In this document: piece by piece, positions 1 to 6,695 of the stretch
Layout: the number at the start of each line of letters is the position of its first letter
Numbering within the stretch: the first letter of the stretch is position 1
Assembly: GCA_018666235.1 (NCBI GenBank)
Contig: JABJAB010000024.1
Location: forward strand, 1 to 9,286
Length of the DNA: 9,286 nt
Source: Ilumatobacter sp.
Lineage (GTDB): Bacteria; Actinomycetota; Acidimicrobiia; Acidimicrobiales; Ilumatobacteraceae
Reading direction: 5' to 3'
The notes under the pieces: model-generated
What the model was told of the DNA's origin: nothing
The model's database searches: none
Seen by the model: the letters and a program-made list of their open reading frames with translations, nothing else
Made by a program: the position numbers and the translations under genes

Positions 1-1580
1 CCCTCGATCGACGAGTTCCGAATTGACACACGCCCTGACGAACCGTTGAACACGCCGTAGTTGTTGGTGCCTCCGGTGGCGGTGGCGGTCACGTTGGTCA
101 TCGTCGGCGACGACGAAGTGTTGAGCATGCCGTAGGTGCTGGAGCCGGTGCCGGTGCCGGTGGCGGTCACATCGTTCATCGTCGGCGACGACCCAGTGCC
201 GTTGAGCACGCCGTAGCTGGTGCTGTTGCTGGTGCCGGTGCTGGTGGCGGTGGCGGTCACATCGTTCATCTTCGGCGACGACGACGAGTTGTTGAACACG
301 CCGTAGCTGGTGTCGGTGCTGGTGGCGGTGGCGGTCACATTATTCATCGTCGGCGACGACCCAGTGTTGAAAACGCCGTAGCTGTAGCTGGTGCCGGTGG
401 CGGTGGCGGTGGCGGTGGCGGTCACATTGTTCATTGTCGGCGACGACGAAATGTTGTACACGCCATAGTTGCGTTTGCCGTCGGCGGCCTCGGCGATGGC
501 GGTCACATTGTTCATCGTCGGCGACGACGACGAATAGTTGAGCACGCCGCTGTTGTGGTCGGAACCTCCAGTGGCGGTGGCAGTCACGTGAAGCATCGAG
601 AACGATCCGTCGGTCACGCTCTCAGTGAACAACCCGTTGCCGAAGGAGCCGCCACCGCTGGTGTTGTTGATGGTGAGGTGGCGGATCTCAGCGGTAATTG
701 CTCCAGCTGAAATGACCGCAGCCGACGCATCGAAATTGCTGCTGCTGCAGGCGCAGTTGATGGTGGTGATGTTTTGTCCGGAGCCTTCAACATCAACATA
801 ATCTTTCAACACGACGTTTGCGGTTTCGGTGTACACGCCGGGCGCGATTTTGATCACGTACGGTTTTGTGGCGGTGGCGTCTGTGATTGAGGCCAAAGCA
901 GCCAACAGTGACTCGAAGTCGCCGGTGTTGTCGTCAGCAACCCAGATCACACGCGCTGGAGACTCAGCAGAGTTTTCGAGTGTGGTGACGCGGTTGACGA
1001 GGTCGATGAGGCCGGTGTTGGTGGTGTAGCCAACAATGTCGATGACAATGTTGACGGTGCCGCTTGAAGTGGGGCCGTACATGATGTCGATTTGGCCGGC
1101 GTTGGTGCCTGTTGTTGGAACAGCAACAGTGACTGCGTTCGGGACGACTTGGCCGGGAACCATGTTGAGGTTTGATGTTGAGGAAATACCTGTTGCGTTG
1201 CCGGGTCGCACCGCAATCCAGCCTGCAGCGGTGGGTGCTACGCCGGTGACGTTGAGTAGTACGCCGGTGGCGCCGGTTGGCACGACTTGTTGTTGTGTTG
1301 TTGTTTGGGTTGGTTCGAAGTAGGTGGTGATGGTTCCAGTGACGGTGAGTTTGCGGGGTGTTCCTGCAGTGAAGGGACCGTTGAGACCAATGTTGTAGCG
1401 GGTGTCGAGCACACGGGTTGGTTCAACAGTGACCATGGTTGATTCTGTGGCGCCGGGTAGGGCGAGGACTTGTCCGCGTGTTGTGACAGTTGCAGTCACG
1501 ATCCCGGCTGCGATCACTGCGCTAGTGAGACCAACACAACACAGGACGCGTCGTGTGCGGGACCAGAGAGAAAACGACAT
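1..1580 (-). CDS. Secreted beta-helix repeat protein (3' end cut by window edge)
   Basis: The minus-strand frame starting at the ATG at 1578-1580 is open without a stop to the window edge (526 codons), so the C-terminus is missing. Residues 1-41 have an Arg-containing start followed by a hydrophobic stretch, consistent with a signal peptide. Residues about 52-187 match an actinobacterial extracellular domain: PTRVLDTR at 54-61, LLNVTGV near 108-114, SNLNMVPGQ near 136-144 and VIDIVGY near 179-185. A short heptad-like segment (LIDLVNRVTTLEN) follows. Residues about 211-320 resemble a pectate-lyase/pectinesterase-type right-handed beta-helix (IKIAPGVYTE, YVDVEGSGQN). From about residue 325 the protein is built of 25-30-residue repeats with core SSSPTMNNVTATAT and YGVxN. 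A GCAGG-like ribosome site lies about 8 bases before the ATG. The likely place is the cell surface or outside the cell; the ligand or substrate is unknown. No catalytic residues were recognised, so adhesion or a structural role is as likely as an enzyme. Confidence 0.82.
   Translation of the reverse strand, partial: MSFSLWSRTRRVLCCVGLTSAVIAAGIVTATVTTRGQVLALPGATESTMVTVEPTRVLDTRYNIGLNGPFTAGTPRKLTVTGTITTYFEPTQTTTQQQVVPTGATGVLLNVTGVAPTAAGWIAVRPGNATGISSTSNLNMVPGQVVPNAVTVAVPTTGTNAGQIDIMYGPTSSGTVNIVIDIVGYTTNTGLIDLVNRVTTLENSAESPARVIWVADDNTGDFESLLAALASITDATATKPYVIKIAPGVYTETANVVLKDYVDVEGSGQNITTINCACSSSNFDASAAVISAGAITAEIRHLTINNTSGGGSFGNGLFTESVTDGSFSMLHVTATATGGSDHNSGVLNYSSSSPTMNNVTAIAEAADGKRNYGVYNISSSPTMNNVTATATATATGTSYSYGVFNTGSSPTMNNVTATATSTDTSYGVFNNSSSSPKMNDVTATATSTGTSNSTSYGVLNGTGSSPTMNDVTATGTGTGSSTYGMLNTSSSPTMTNVTATATGGTNNYGVFNGSSGRVSIRNSSIE
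51..610 (-). repeat. Seven in-frame tandem repeats of 75-90 bp (beta-helix rungs)
   Basis: The motif cacgccgtag (or a one- or two-base variant) recurs on the plus strand at 51, 126, 207, 297, 372, 459 and 543. The spacings are 75, 81, 90, 75, 87 and 84, all multiples of three. Each unit also carries a gttcatcgtcggcgacgac-like core encoding S-S-P-T-M-N-N. Length differences come mainly from short internal runs: GCCACC hexamers (Thr-Ala dipeptides), ACC/AGC codons and TCG serine triplets. The repeats do not cross out of the reading frame, so they are protein repeats rather than a noncoding array. Confidence 0.9.
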
Positions 1581-1594
1581 GTCAAACCTGCTTT

Positions 1595-1612
1595 CGGTTC
1601 AGAAACGAACCG
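1595..1612 (-). promoter_or_regulatory. Perfect 6-bp hairpin before the beta-helix gene
   Basis: CGGTTC and GAACCG form a 6-bp stem around a 6-base loop, ending about 14 bases before the ATG at 1580. It could be a leader hairpin affecting translation or an operator. There is no U-tract after it in the minus direction, so it is not a typical intrinsic terminator for tmRNA. The rest of the 147-base gap to ssrA shows no clear promoter. Confidence 0.35.
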
Positions 1613-1727
1613 TCACAGCAGCCCGCTCATGTTGGAACACCGAAACTAGCAGTGCCCGCTAACAGCTGGTGATGGAGCATCCGATTTCTACTAGAAGGAG
1701 ACCCGTAATTCTACGAATCCCCCTCAG

Positions 1728-2116
1728 TGGAGCTGGGGGGAATCGAACCCCCGTCCCTCAGCCGATGGACGAACTTGCTACAACCATTCCCGGCATTGAC
1801 TCTAACGCTGAGACACCGACGGGTCGGCTGTCCGCTCAAGGCGAACCACGCTCAGTCTTTCCTGAAAGTCAGCAGTCTTTCCCGCTGGCAATGGTCTTTC
1901 CCATTGTCATCCCCCACTTCTGTTGCCGGGCTGTGGTGGAGAGGCCCCGTGCGACATTTCTGCTCACGATGATTCGTTCTCAACCTGAGTAATCAGGCGG
2001 CGAGAGCGAAATTGTCGTTATCAACGGCAATTGTGTTTTTTTCCCCGTTTAACGAGTCTGAGAAACTCGGGTTGCAAACTCGAACAGCGTTACTGACGTC
2101 GAATCCAGTCAGCCCC
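1728..2116 (-). ncRNA. ssrA: Transfer-messenger RNA (tmRNA, one-piece)
   Basis: tmRNA rescues ribosomes stalled on broken mRNA by acting first as an alanine tRNA and then as a short mRNA for a degradation tag. The 5' end (GGGGCTG, 2110-2116) pairs over 7 bp with CAGCTCC before the 3' discriminator A at 1728. The third pair is G-U, the G3-U70 identity mark for alanyl-tRNA synthetase. The T arm GGGGG-TTCGATT-CCCCC and the 5' signature ACTGGATTCGACG are both present. The terminal CCA is not encoded. Total length is 389 bases, and the tag frame lies about 75 bases in, as expected for a standard non-permuted tmRNA. smpB lies just upstream on the same strand. ORFs called across this stretch are artefacts of the RNA gene. 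Confidence 0.96.
1993..2043 (-). other. tmRNA tag-peptide reading frame
   Basis: Reading back from the TGA at 1993-1995 gives EKNTIAVDNDNFALAA, ending in the ALAA degron recognised by ClpXP-type proteases. The resume codon is uncertain. The start of the frame lies in a run of seven A residues (2036-2042), so the first tag codon could be GAA (2041-2043), AAA (2038-2040) or AAC (2035-2037). The sequence does not give the common GCA resume codon. Confidence 0.85.
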
Positions 2117-2150
2117 GTGATCAATATGTGGATCTCCAAAGTAGCCGCTG
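2117..2150 (-). promoter_or_regulatory. Possible ssrA promoter
   Basis: CATATT lies at about -12 to -7 relative to the mature 5' end of tmRNA, a fair match to TATAAT. A weak TTCAGC stands about 18 bases further upstream. ssrA could also be read from smpB, whose stop lies 58 bases upstream. The match is weak and only the -10 is persuasive. Confidence 0.35.
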
Positions 2151-2174
2151 AAAGAGCAGACCGGTCGTCAGTGC

Positions 2175-2687
2175 TCAGCTATTGCCGTACTTGGCGGCAC
2201 GGTTGAATGCTGCTTCGATTTCTCGATCAGCATCGCGTTCGGCCAAATTGTGGCGTTTGTCGCCCTTGGTTCGGCCCTTGGCAAGCCCGATTTCAAGCTT
2301 GGCGCGGCCACCTTTCCAATACAAGCGAAGCGGCACGATGGTGAGTCCCCCTTGTGCGGTCCGCATATCAATTTTATCGATTTCAGCTCGATTGAGCAGC
2401 AGTTTGCGTTCGCGATCAGGTTGATGGGCACCGAAACCAATGGCGTTGGTGTAGGGAGGGATATGGATGCCGTCAAGCCACATCTCGCCTTTGCGGACTC
2501 GTGCGTAACCCTCAGCGATCTGGGCGTTGCCCTCGCGCAGGCTTTTCACCTCGCTTCCCGTGAGGACCATGCCGGCCTCCCAGGTGTCGAGAATCTCGTA
2601 GTCCCGATAGGCGCGCTTGTAACTCGCAATCAGCGTGGTGCCGTCGTCTTTCGACCCACGTTTAGTCTTCTTGCCCTTCTTTGCCAT
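2175..2687 (-). CDS. smpB: SsrA-binding protein SmpB
   Basis: SmpB binds the tRNA-like part of tmRNA and delivers it to the stalled ribosome, where its C-terminal tail reads the empty mRNA channel. The 170-residue protein is full length for the family. It begins with a basic stretch (MAKKGKKTKRGSK). It carries the OB-fold signatures EAGMVLTGSEVKSLREG (about residues 37-53) and GEMWLDGIHIPPY (about 67-79). The basic tail has the GDKRHNLAERDADRE pattern, equivalent to the family DKR...RD..RE motif. An AGGA lies 8 bases before the ATG and supports this start. The gene precedes ssrA on the same strand and is divergent from mec, with only 47 bases between the two start codons. Confidence 0.97.
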   Translation of the reverse strand: MAKKGKKTKRGSKDDGTTLIASYKRAYRDYEILDTWEAGMVLTGSEVKSLREGNAQIAEGYARVRKGEMWLDGIHIPPYTNAIGFGAHQPDRERKLLLNRAEIDKIDMRTAQGGLTIVPLRLYWKGGRAKLEIGLAKGRTKGDKRHNLAERDADREIEAAFNRAAKYGNS

Positions 2688-2734
2688 CCTGCCAGTCCTG
2701 TTTCAGCTGCCACGCTATCGGTACCCTCGCAACG

Positions 2735-3133
2735 GTGATTGAGATCTCCAGAGATGCGTACAACCAGATCATTGGCGAGGCACTTGATGAGTATCCGCTT
2801 GAGATGTGTGGACTTCTCGTTGGTCCGTCACCAGATCAGGCCCCTGAATTTCACGCAACCCACAACGATGACGCTTCGGCCCGTGTGTACACCGTGAACC
2901 CGAGGGATTTCATGCGCGTCGAAGTGGCTGCGGATAATCGTGGCTGGGAGATCAATGGGGTGGTTCACAGCCACACTCACTCCGAGCCGTATCCGAGCCC
3001 AACCGATGTTGCCGCAGCAGTCGATCCGCGTTGGCACTATGTCATTGTCAGCTTGAAGCGGCAAGCGCCAGAGATGCGAAGCTACCGAATCGCCGACGGC
3101 GAAATCACCGAAGAGCAGATCACGGTTCTCTGA
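2735..3133 (+). CDS. mec: JAMM metallopeptidase, CysO-cysteine hydrolase Mec type
   Basis: This is a 132-residue Mov34/MPN/JAMM-fold zinc hydrolase. The metal site reads HSH at residues 78-80, S88 and D91, matching H-x-H-x7-S-x2-D, with the catalytic glutamate at E23 in PLEMCGLLVG. In mycobacteria Mec releases cysteine from the C-terminus of the sulfur carrier CysO after CysM has attached it. I place the start at GTG 2735, which gives the normal family N-terminus. The in-frame TTG at 2681 would overlap the start of smpB and add an unconserved Cys-rich leader. cysM follows 133 bases downstream, as in the mycobacterial cluster, but no cysO gene lies between them. Without CysO, a role on another ubiquitin-like carrier such as a MoaD/ThiS relative is possible. 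Confidence 0.88.
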   Translation: MIEISRDAYNQIIGEALDEYPLEMCGLLVGPSPDQAPEFHATHNDDASARVYTVNPRDFMRVEVAADNRGWEINGVVHSHTHSEPYPSPTDVAAAVDPRWHYVIVSLKRQAPEMRSYRIADGEITEEQITVL

Positions 3134-3158
3134 TCAAAAAGCCAGCGGAACTGCTGGC
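3132..3158 (-). terminator. Terminator-like hairpin, minus-strand polarity
   Basis: GCCAGC-GGAACT-GCTGGC (3141-3158) is a 6-bp stem with a 6-base loop, right after the mec stop. Five As (3136-3140) precede it on the plus strand. Read on the minus strand this is stem, then TTTTT, the layout of an intrinsic terminator. On the plus strand there is no U-run after the stem. No minus-strand gene ends here, so it would act on antisense transcripts, if at all. Confidence 0.4.
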
Positions 3159-3196
3159 GGACTTCAAGCTCGACATCTCACGCGCCGCAGGCTGCT

Positions 3197-3235
3197 TATA
3201 CAATTCCCGACAACACAGATCAGATTTGTCGGAAT
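3197..3235 (+). promoter_or_regulatory. Candidate cysM promoter -10 with overlapping dyad
   Basis: TACAAT (3199-3204) is a good -10-like hexamer, but no convincing -35 stands at 16-18 bases. Directly downstream, ATTcCCGACAA (3203-3213) and TTGTCGGAAT (3226-3235) form an inverted repeat of 10 pairs with one bulged C and a 12-base centre. The dyad lies 31 bases before the cysM ATG at 3267. Placed over the presumed transcription start, it could be an operator for a dimeric regulator such as an Rrf2-type protein, or a leader hairpin. The regulator's identity is a guess. Confidence 0.4.
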
Positions 3236-3266
3236 ACCTGAACAGACGCACAGGTTGAGAAAGAAG

Positions 3267-4271
3267 ATGAACACAATGACGATGACTGCACCCCCACATG
3301 TTGTTGGACCCCCGTATCCAAACATGCTGCACGAAGGTGTTCTCGGCATGATCGGCAACACACCGCTTGTCGACGTATCCAATCTTTCACCGAACCCAAA
3401 TGTACGAATTTTGGCCAAGATGGAGATGCAGAACCCGTTTGGCTCGGTTAAAGATCGCATAGCGAAATACATGATCGAGGCAGCCGAAGCAGACGGGCGG
3501 CTACGACCAGGTCAGACCATTCTTGAGCCGTCGTCGGGGAACACCGGCATCGCACTCGCAGCAATTGCAGGTATCAAGGGTTACCCAATCAAAATCATGA
3601 TGCCGGACAGCGTGTCAATAGAGCGTCGCCAGATGCTTGAGATCTTCGGCGCCGAAATTATGTTGACTCCAGGACCTGAAGGTTCGAATGGTGCAGTTGC
3701 TCGAGCCAAAGCGCTCGCTGCTGAACATCCTGAGTGGTACTTCCCATACCAGTACGCAAACGACGCCAACCCGCGTGCTCATTTCGAGGGCACTGGACCA
3801 GAGATCATTCGCGACGCGCCCGGTATCACGCACTTCGTTGCCGGGCTCGGTACGAGCGGCACGTTGATGGGGACCGGCACGTTCCTCAAACAACATGACC
3901 CAACAATTCAAGTCATCGCAGTAGAGCCGCCATTAGGGGAGCGCGTTGAGGGTCTCCGCAACATCGGCGACGGGTACATCCCGCCAGTTTTCGAGAACTG
4001 GAACGGCATCGACCTACTCGACCGCAAGCGAGTAGTGCGGCCACGGGAATCAATAGAATGGACTCGACGTTTAGTCAATGAGTGCGGAATTTTCGCCGGG
4101 ATCTCTGCGGGTGCGGCTATGGCCGGAGCGGGAAAGGTCGCGTCGCAGATTGACGCCGGAACGATCGTGTTCATCGTCTGCGACGGCGGCTGGAAGTATC
4201 TGTCAACCGGTGCATACACCGATGACCTCGATGTCGCGGAAGCAAACGCCGAATCGATTATCTACTTTTGA
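3267..4271 (+). CDS. cysM: Cysteine synthase, CysM (O-phosphoserine sulfhydrylase type)
   Basis: This is a PLP enzyme of the cysteine synthase family, 334 residues from the ATG at 3267. An AGAAAGAAG stretch precedes that ATG; an in-frame TTG at 3255 would add four residues. Numbering here is from the TTG. The PLP lysine is K66 in GSVKDR, the substrate loop is SGNTG (94-98), and the phosphate loop is GTSGT (199-203). Long stretches match mycobacterial CysM as I recall it: THFVAGLGT, GTLMGTG and GWKYLSTGAY. R235 in GLRN aligns with Arg220, which binds the phosphate of O-phosphoserine in the M. tuberculosis enzyme. In that pathway the sulfur donor is CysO thiocarboxylate. Here mec lies upstream and murI downstream, but cysO is missing. 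A conventional sulfide-dependent synthase is the alternative. Confidence 0.92.
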   Translation: MNTMTMTAPPHVVGPPYPNMLHEGVLGMIGNTPLVDVSNLSPNPNVRILAKMEMQNPFGSVKDRIAKYMIEAAEADGRLRPGQTILEPSSGNTGIALAAIAGIKGYPIKIMMPDSVSIERRQMLEIFGAEIMLTPGPEGSNGAVARAKALAAEHPEWYFPYQYANDANPRAHFEGTGPEIIRDAPGITHFVAGLGTSGTLMGTGTFLKQHDPTIQVIAVEPPLGERVEGLRNIGDGYIPPVFENWNGIDLLDRKRVVRPRESIEWTRRLVNECGIFAGISAGAAMAGAGKVASQIDAGTIVFIVCDGGWKYLSTGAYTDDLDVAEANAESIIYF

Positions 4272-4419
4272 CAACTTCGTGAGGACTATTTCTCCGGACA
4301 GATCGAGTACGAAACGTCGTTGATCCGATGCGATGCCATCACAAACAGTGAGGCGTTGTCTTCGTCTGTGACTCTGGAGGCCCACAAAATCCTCCGGCGG
4401 CCCCGTTTCGTGTTTCTCC

Positions 4420-4437
4420 GGTTCCTGTTGAGGAACC
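4420..4437 (+). promoter_or_regulatory. Perfect 7-bp hairpin upstream of murI
   Basis: GGTTCCT-GTTG-AGGAACC forms a 7-bp stem with a 4-base loop, ending 31 bases before the murI GTG. No T-tract follows, so it is not a classical terminator. It may be a leader structure or an operator. The whole cysM-murI gap (4272-4468) is noncoding in appearance; mycobacteria carry a rhomboid protease gene at this place. Confidence 0.35.
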
Positions 4438-4468
4438 TGCTGGCAGCACTTGAGTACGCTCTACAGGT

Positions 4469-5296
4469 GTGGACCGGCCGATTGGGATGTTCGACTCAGG
4501 CTTCGGCGGCCTGACCGTCGCCCGGGCAACGATCGATCTACTTCCTGCCGAAGATCTCATTTACATCGGCGACACCGGCCGCTACCCCTACGGATCAAAG
4601 CCACTCGATGACGTTCGTGAGTACGCACGCGAACTCGCCCGAAGCCTGGTTGACGACTATCACGCCAAGGCAATTGTCGTCGCGTGCAACACTGCGACTG
4701 CGGCCGGACTTGATGCGCTGCGCGCCGAACTCGACGTGCCGGTCATCGACGTTATTGCTCCGGGTGCTCACGCCCTGGTGCGCACCACCACAACGGGCCG
4801 GGTTGGTGTGATTGGAACCGTGGGCACGGTGTCGTCGGGTGCATACGTCCGGGCGATCGCAGCGGGCGGCGCGCCGGTGACGCTTTCGAGCGCGGCATGT
4901 CCGGGTTTTGTCGAGTTTGTCGAGCGCGGTCAAACCGTCGGCGACGAAGTGACGGTTCTTGCTGAGCGGCTCCTCGCACCCGTTCGCGAGGCTGATGTCG
5001 ACGCGCTGCTGTTGGGCTGCACTCACTATCCATTCTTGGCGCGCACGATCAGCGATGTGATGGGCCAGGGCGTCACACTGGTCAGCTCCGCTGACGAAAC
5101 GGCATTCGCTGTGCAGCACCAACTTGCCGAGTTGGGTCTGTTGCGCAGCGATGGCCGTCGCGGCACGCACCGGTTCGCGTCGAGCGGAGACATCGATGCG
5201 TTCCGGGAACTTGGTCGCCAGTTGCTTGGCCCTGAACTCGACGAAACCGAGCCGTGGCCACCGGCACGTAGTTGTTCTGTCCCCGGCACAGACTGA
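4469..5296 (+). CDS. murI: Glutamate racemase
   Basis: This cytoplasmic enzyme converts L-glutamate to D-glutamate for peptidoglycan. The 275-residue length is normal. The two catalytic cysteines are visible: C73 in VACNTA and C184 in LLGCTHYP. The N-terminal signature PIGMFDSGFGGLTV carries the conserved D9-S10 pair, and GDTGRYPYGSK (about 35-44) is the usual substrate loop. The family conservation begins almost at residue 1, which supports the GTG at 4469 although the ribosome site is weak. The C-terminal 15 residues are not conserved. The gene lies 197 bases after cysM and 25 bases before rph, in the same order as in mycobacteria. Confidence 0.96.
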   Translation: MDRPIGMFDSGFGGLTVARATIDLLPAEDLIYIGDTGRYPYGSKPLDDVREYARELARSLVDDYHAKAIVVACNTATAAGLDALRAELDVPVIDVIAPGAHALVRTTTTGRVGVIGTVGTVSSGAYVRAIAAGGAPVTLSSAACPGFVEFVERGQTVGDEVTVLAERLLAPVREADVDALLLGCTHYPFLARTISDVMGQGVTLVSSADETAFAVQHQLAELGLLRSDGRRGTHRFASSGDIDAFRELGRQLLGPELDETEPWPPARSCSVPGTD

Positions 5297-5321
5297 CCGC
5301 TCAGCCGCTACGTTGCGGGCC

Positions 5322-6092
5322 ATGACAGGATCCGCACCACGCCCCGACGGTCGCACCGCCGACGAGCTCCGACCGTTTTCGTTTCAGCGAGACTTCACCG
5401 AGATGGCCGATGGGTCGGTGCTCGTGTCGTTCGGCAACACACGCGTGTTGTGTACGGCGTCGATCGATGAGGACGTGCCGCGTTGGATGCGGGGCTCCGG
5501 CAAAGGCTGGGTCACGGCAGAGTATTCGATGCTGCCAGGTGCATCTCCAGAGCGCATCAACCGTGAGGCTGCCAAGGGTAAGCAGAGCGGCCGCACCGTT
5601 GAGATTCAGCGTCTGATTGGCCGGTCGTTGCGGGCGGCGTGCGACATGGAAGCGCTTGGCGAACGTCAGGTCATTGTTGACTGTGACGTCTTGCAAGCCG
5701 ATGGCGGGACCCGTACGGCGAGCATCTGCGGAGGATTCGTAGCGCTTCACGACGCGCTCGAACGTGTCGTGCAACGCGGTGATCTTGCGGTCAATCCGTT
5801 GCATTCGTTCTGCTCTGCGATCAGTGTCGGCATCGTCGGCGGTGTCCCTGTGCTCGACCTGCCGTACGTTGAGGATTCCATTGCGGAAGTCGACATGAAT
5901 GTTGTGATGCTGCGCCCGGTCGCCGGTGGTGAAGCCAGCTTTGTCGAGGTGCAAGGCACCGCCGAAGGGATGACATTCAGCCGATCTCAGCTTGACTCGC
6001 TGCTCGGTCTGGCCGAGGAAGGTCTGACCTCGATCTCCGACGCGCAAGCTGCGCTTGTCGCCGAAGCCCCATCGGCTCGCCCGGCCCGTTGA
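5322..6092 (+). CDS. rph: Ribonuclease PH
   Basis: This phosphorolytic 3'-5' exoribonuclease trims tRNA precursors and normally forms a ring hexamer. I chose the ATG at 5322 because the family N-terminus RPDGRTADELRPFSF starts at residue 7; the longer open frame from 5124 lies inside murI. The protein has 256 residues, normal for the family. The visible signatures are GNTRVLCTAS (38-47), the phosphate-binding R91 in QSGRTVEIQRLIGRSLRA, DCDVLQADGGTRTAS (120-134) and the metal-site region LDLPYVEDS (178-186). Since CCA is not encoded by the tRNA or tmRNA genes in this window, 3' processing before CCA addition is needed in this organism. rdgB follows after 7 bases, suggesting one transcript. Confidence 0.96.
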   Translation: MTGSAPRPDGRTADELRPFSFQRDFTEMADGSVLVSFGNTRVLCTASIDEDVPRWMRGSGKGWVTAEYSMLPGASPERINREAAKGKQSGRTVEIQRLIGRSLRAACDMEALGERQVIVDCDVLQADGGTRTASICGGFVALHDALERVVQRGDLAVNPLHSFCSAISVGIVGGVPVLDLPYVEDSIAEVDMNVVMLRPVAGGEASFVEVQGTAEGMTFSRSQLDSLLGLAEEGLTSISDAQAALVAEAPSARPAR

Positions 6093-6099
6093 CCAACTG

Positions 6100-6678
6100 A
6101 TGCTTCAGCTCGTCTGCGCGTCGGCCAACCCCGACAAGGTCGCCGAGATTCAACAACTCCTGGACGGTGTCGTCAATCTGCTGCCGCGCCCGGCCGAGGT
6201 CCCTGACGTTGTCGAAGATGCCGACACTCTTGTCGGGAACGCTCGCTTGAAAGCTGCCGCGATCGTGGCAGCCACCGGTCTTCCCGCGGTTGCTGATGAC
6301 ACCGGGCTGTTTGTCGATGCACTCGACGGTCGGCCAGGTGTGCACACAGCGCGCTACGCAGGGGAGGGGTGCAGCTATGCGGACAATCGAGCGAAAATGC
6401 TCGACGAGTTGAATGGTGCCCACCAGCGAGGCGCCCGGTTCATCACGGTGGCAATGGCGATGTGGCCAGATGGCACCGAACTTGCTGTTGAAGGTGTGTG
6501 CCCAGGGCACATTGCGCCGAGTGAGCGAGGCGACGTCGGGTTTGGTTACGACGCCATCTTCGCTCCGGACGAAGCAGATGGACTGACCTTCGCCGAGATG
6601 GCGTCAACGGCGAAAAACGTGATCTCGCACCGCGGTCGAGCGTTTGCAGCGTTGCTCAGCGCGCTGGAGCAACGCTGA
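6100..6678 (+). CDS. rdgB: dITP/XTP pyrophosphatase (RdgB/HAM1 family)
   Basis: This enzyme hydrolyses non-canonical purine triphosphates (XTP, dITP, ITP) to monophosphates, keeping them out of DNA and RNA. From the ATG at 6100 it has 192 residues, close to the family norm. The motifs are SANPDKVAEIQ (8-18), the catalytic acidic pair in VADDTGLFVDALDGRPG (64-80), SERGDVGFGYDAIF (141-154) with the base-recognition loop, and ISHRGRAF (175-182). A TTG at 6055 would extend the frame back into rph and add 15 unconserved residues. The gap to rph is 7 bases, so co-transcription is likely. It ends 17 bases before the 3' end of a convergent tRNA gene, and no plus-strand terminator is visible in that gap. 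Confidence 0.95.
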   Translation: MLQLVCASANPDKVAEIQQLLDGVVNLLPRPAEVPDVVEDADTLVGNARLKAAAIVAATGLPAVADDTGLFVDALDGRPGVHTARYAGEGCSYADNRAKMLDELNGAHQRGARFITVAMAMWPDGTELAVEGVCPGHIAPSERGDVGFGYDAIFAPDEADGLTFAEMASTAKNVISHRGRAFAALLSALEQR

Positions 6679-6695
6679 TCAGTTCGTGAGGCTCG

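Noticed and set aside
51..610. Regularly spaced repeats resembling a CRISPR array
   Set aside because: Units differ in length by multiples of three, lie inside one open reading frame, and the 'spacers' are themselves repetitive codons. There are no cas genes.
1669..1992. Plus-strand ORF of 107 aa with an apparent GAGGNRTPVPQP start
   Set aside because: It is the antisense of the tmRNA 3' part; such peptides arise from T-arm sequences and are a known annotation artefact.
2250..2738. Plus-strand ORF of 162 aa
   Set aside because: It is the antisense shadow of smpB.
4595..6047. Long minus-strand ORFs opposite murI and rph (253 and 248 aa)
   Set aside because: They are antisense to two strongly conserved genes, rich in Arg/His/Ala and without recognisable motifs; typical high-GC shadows.
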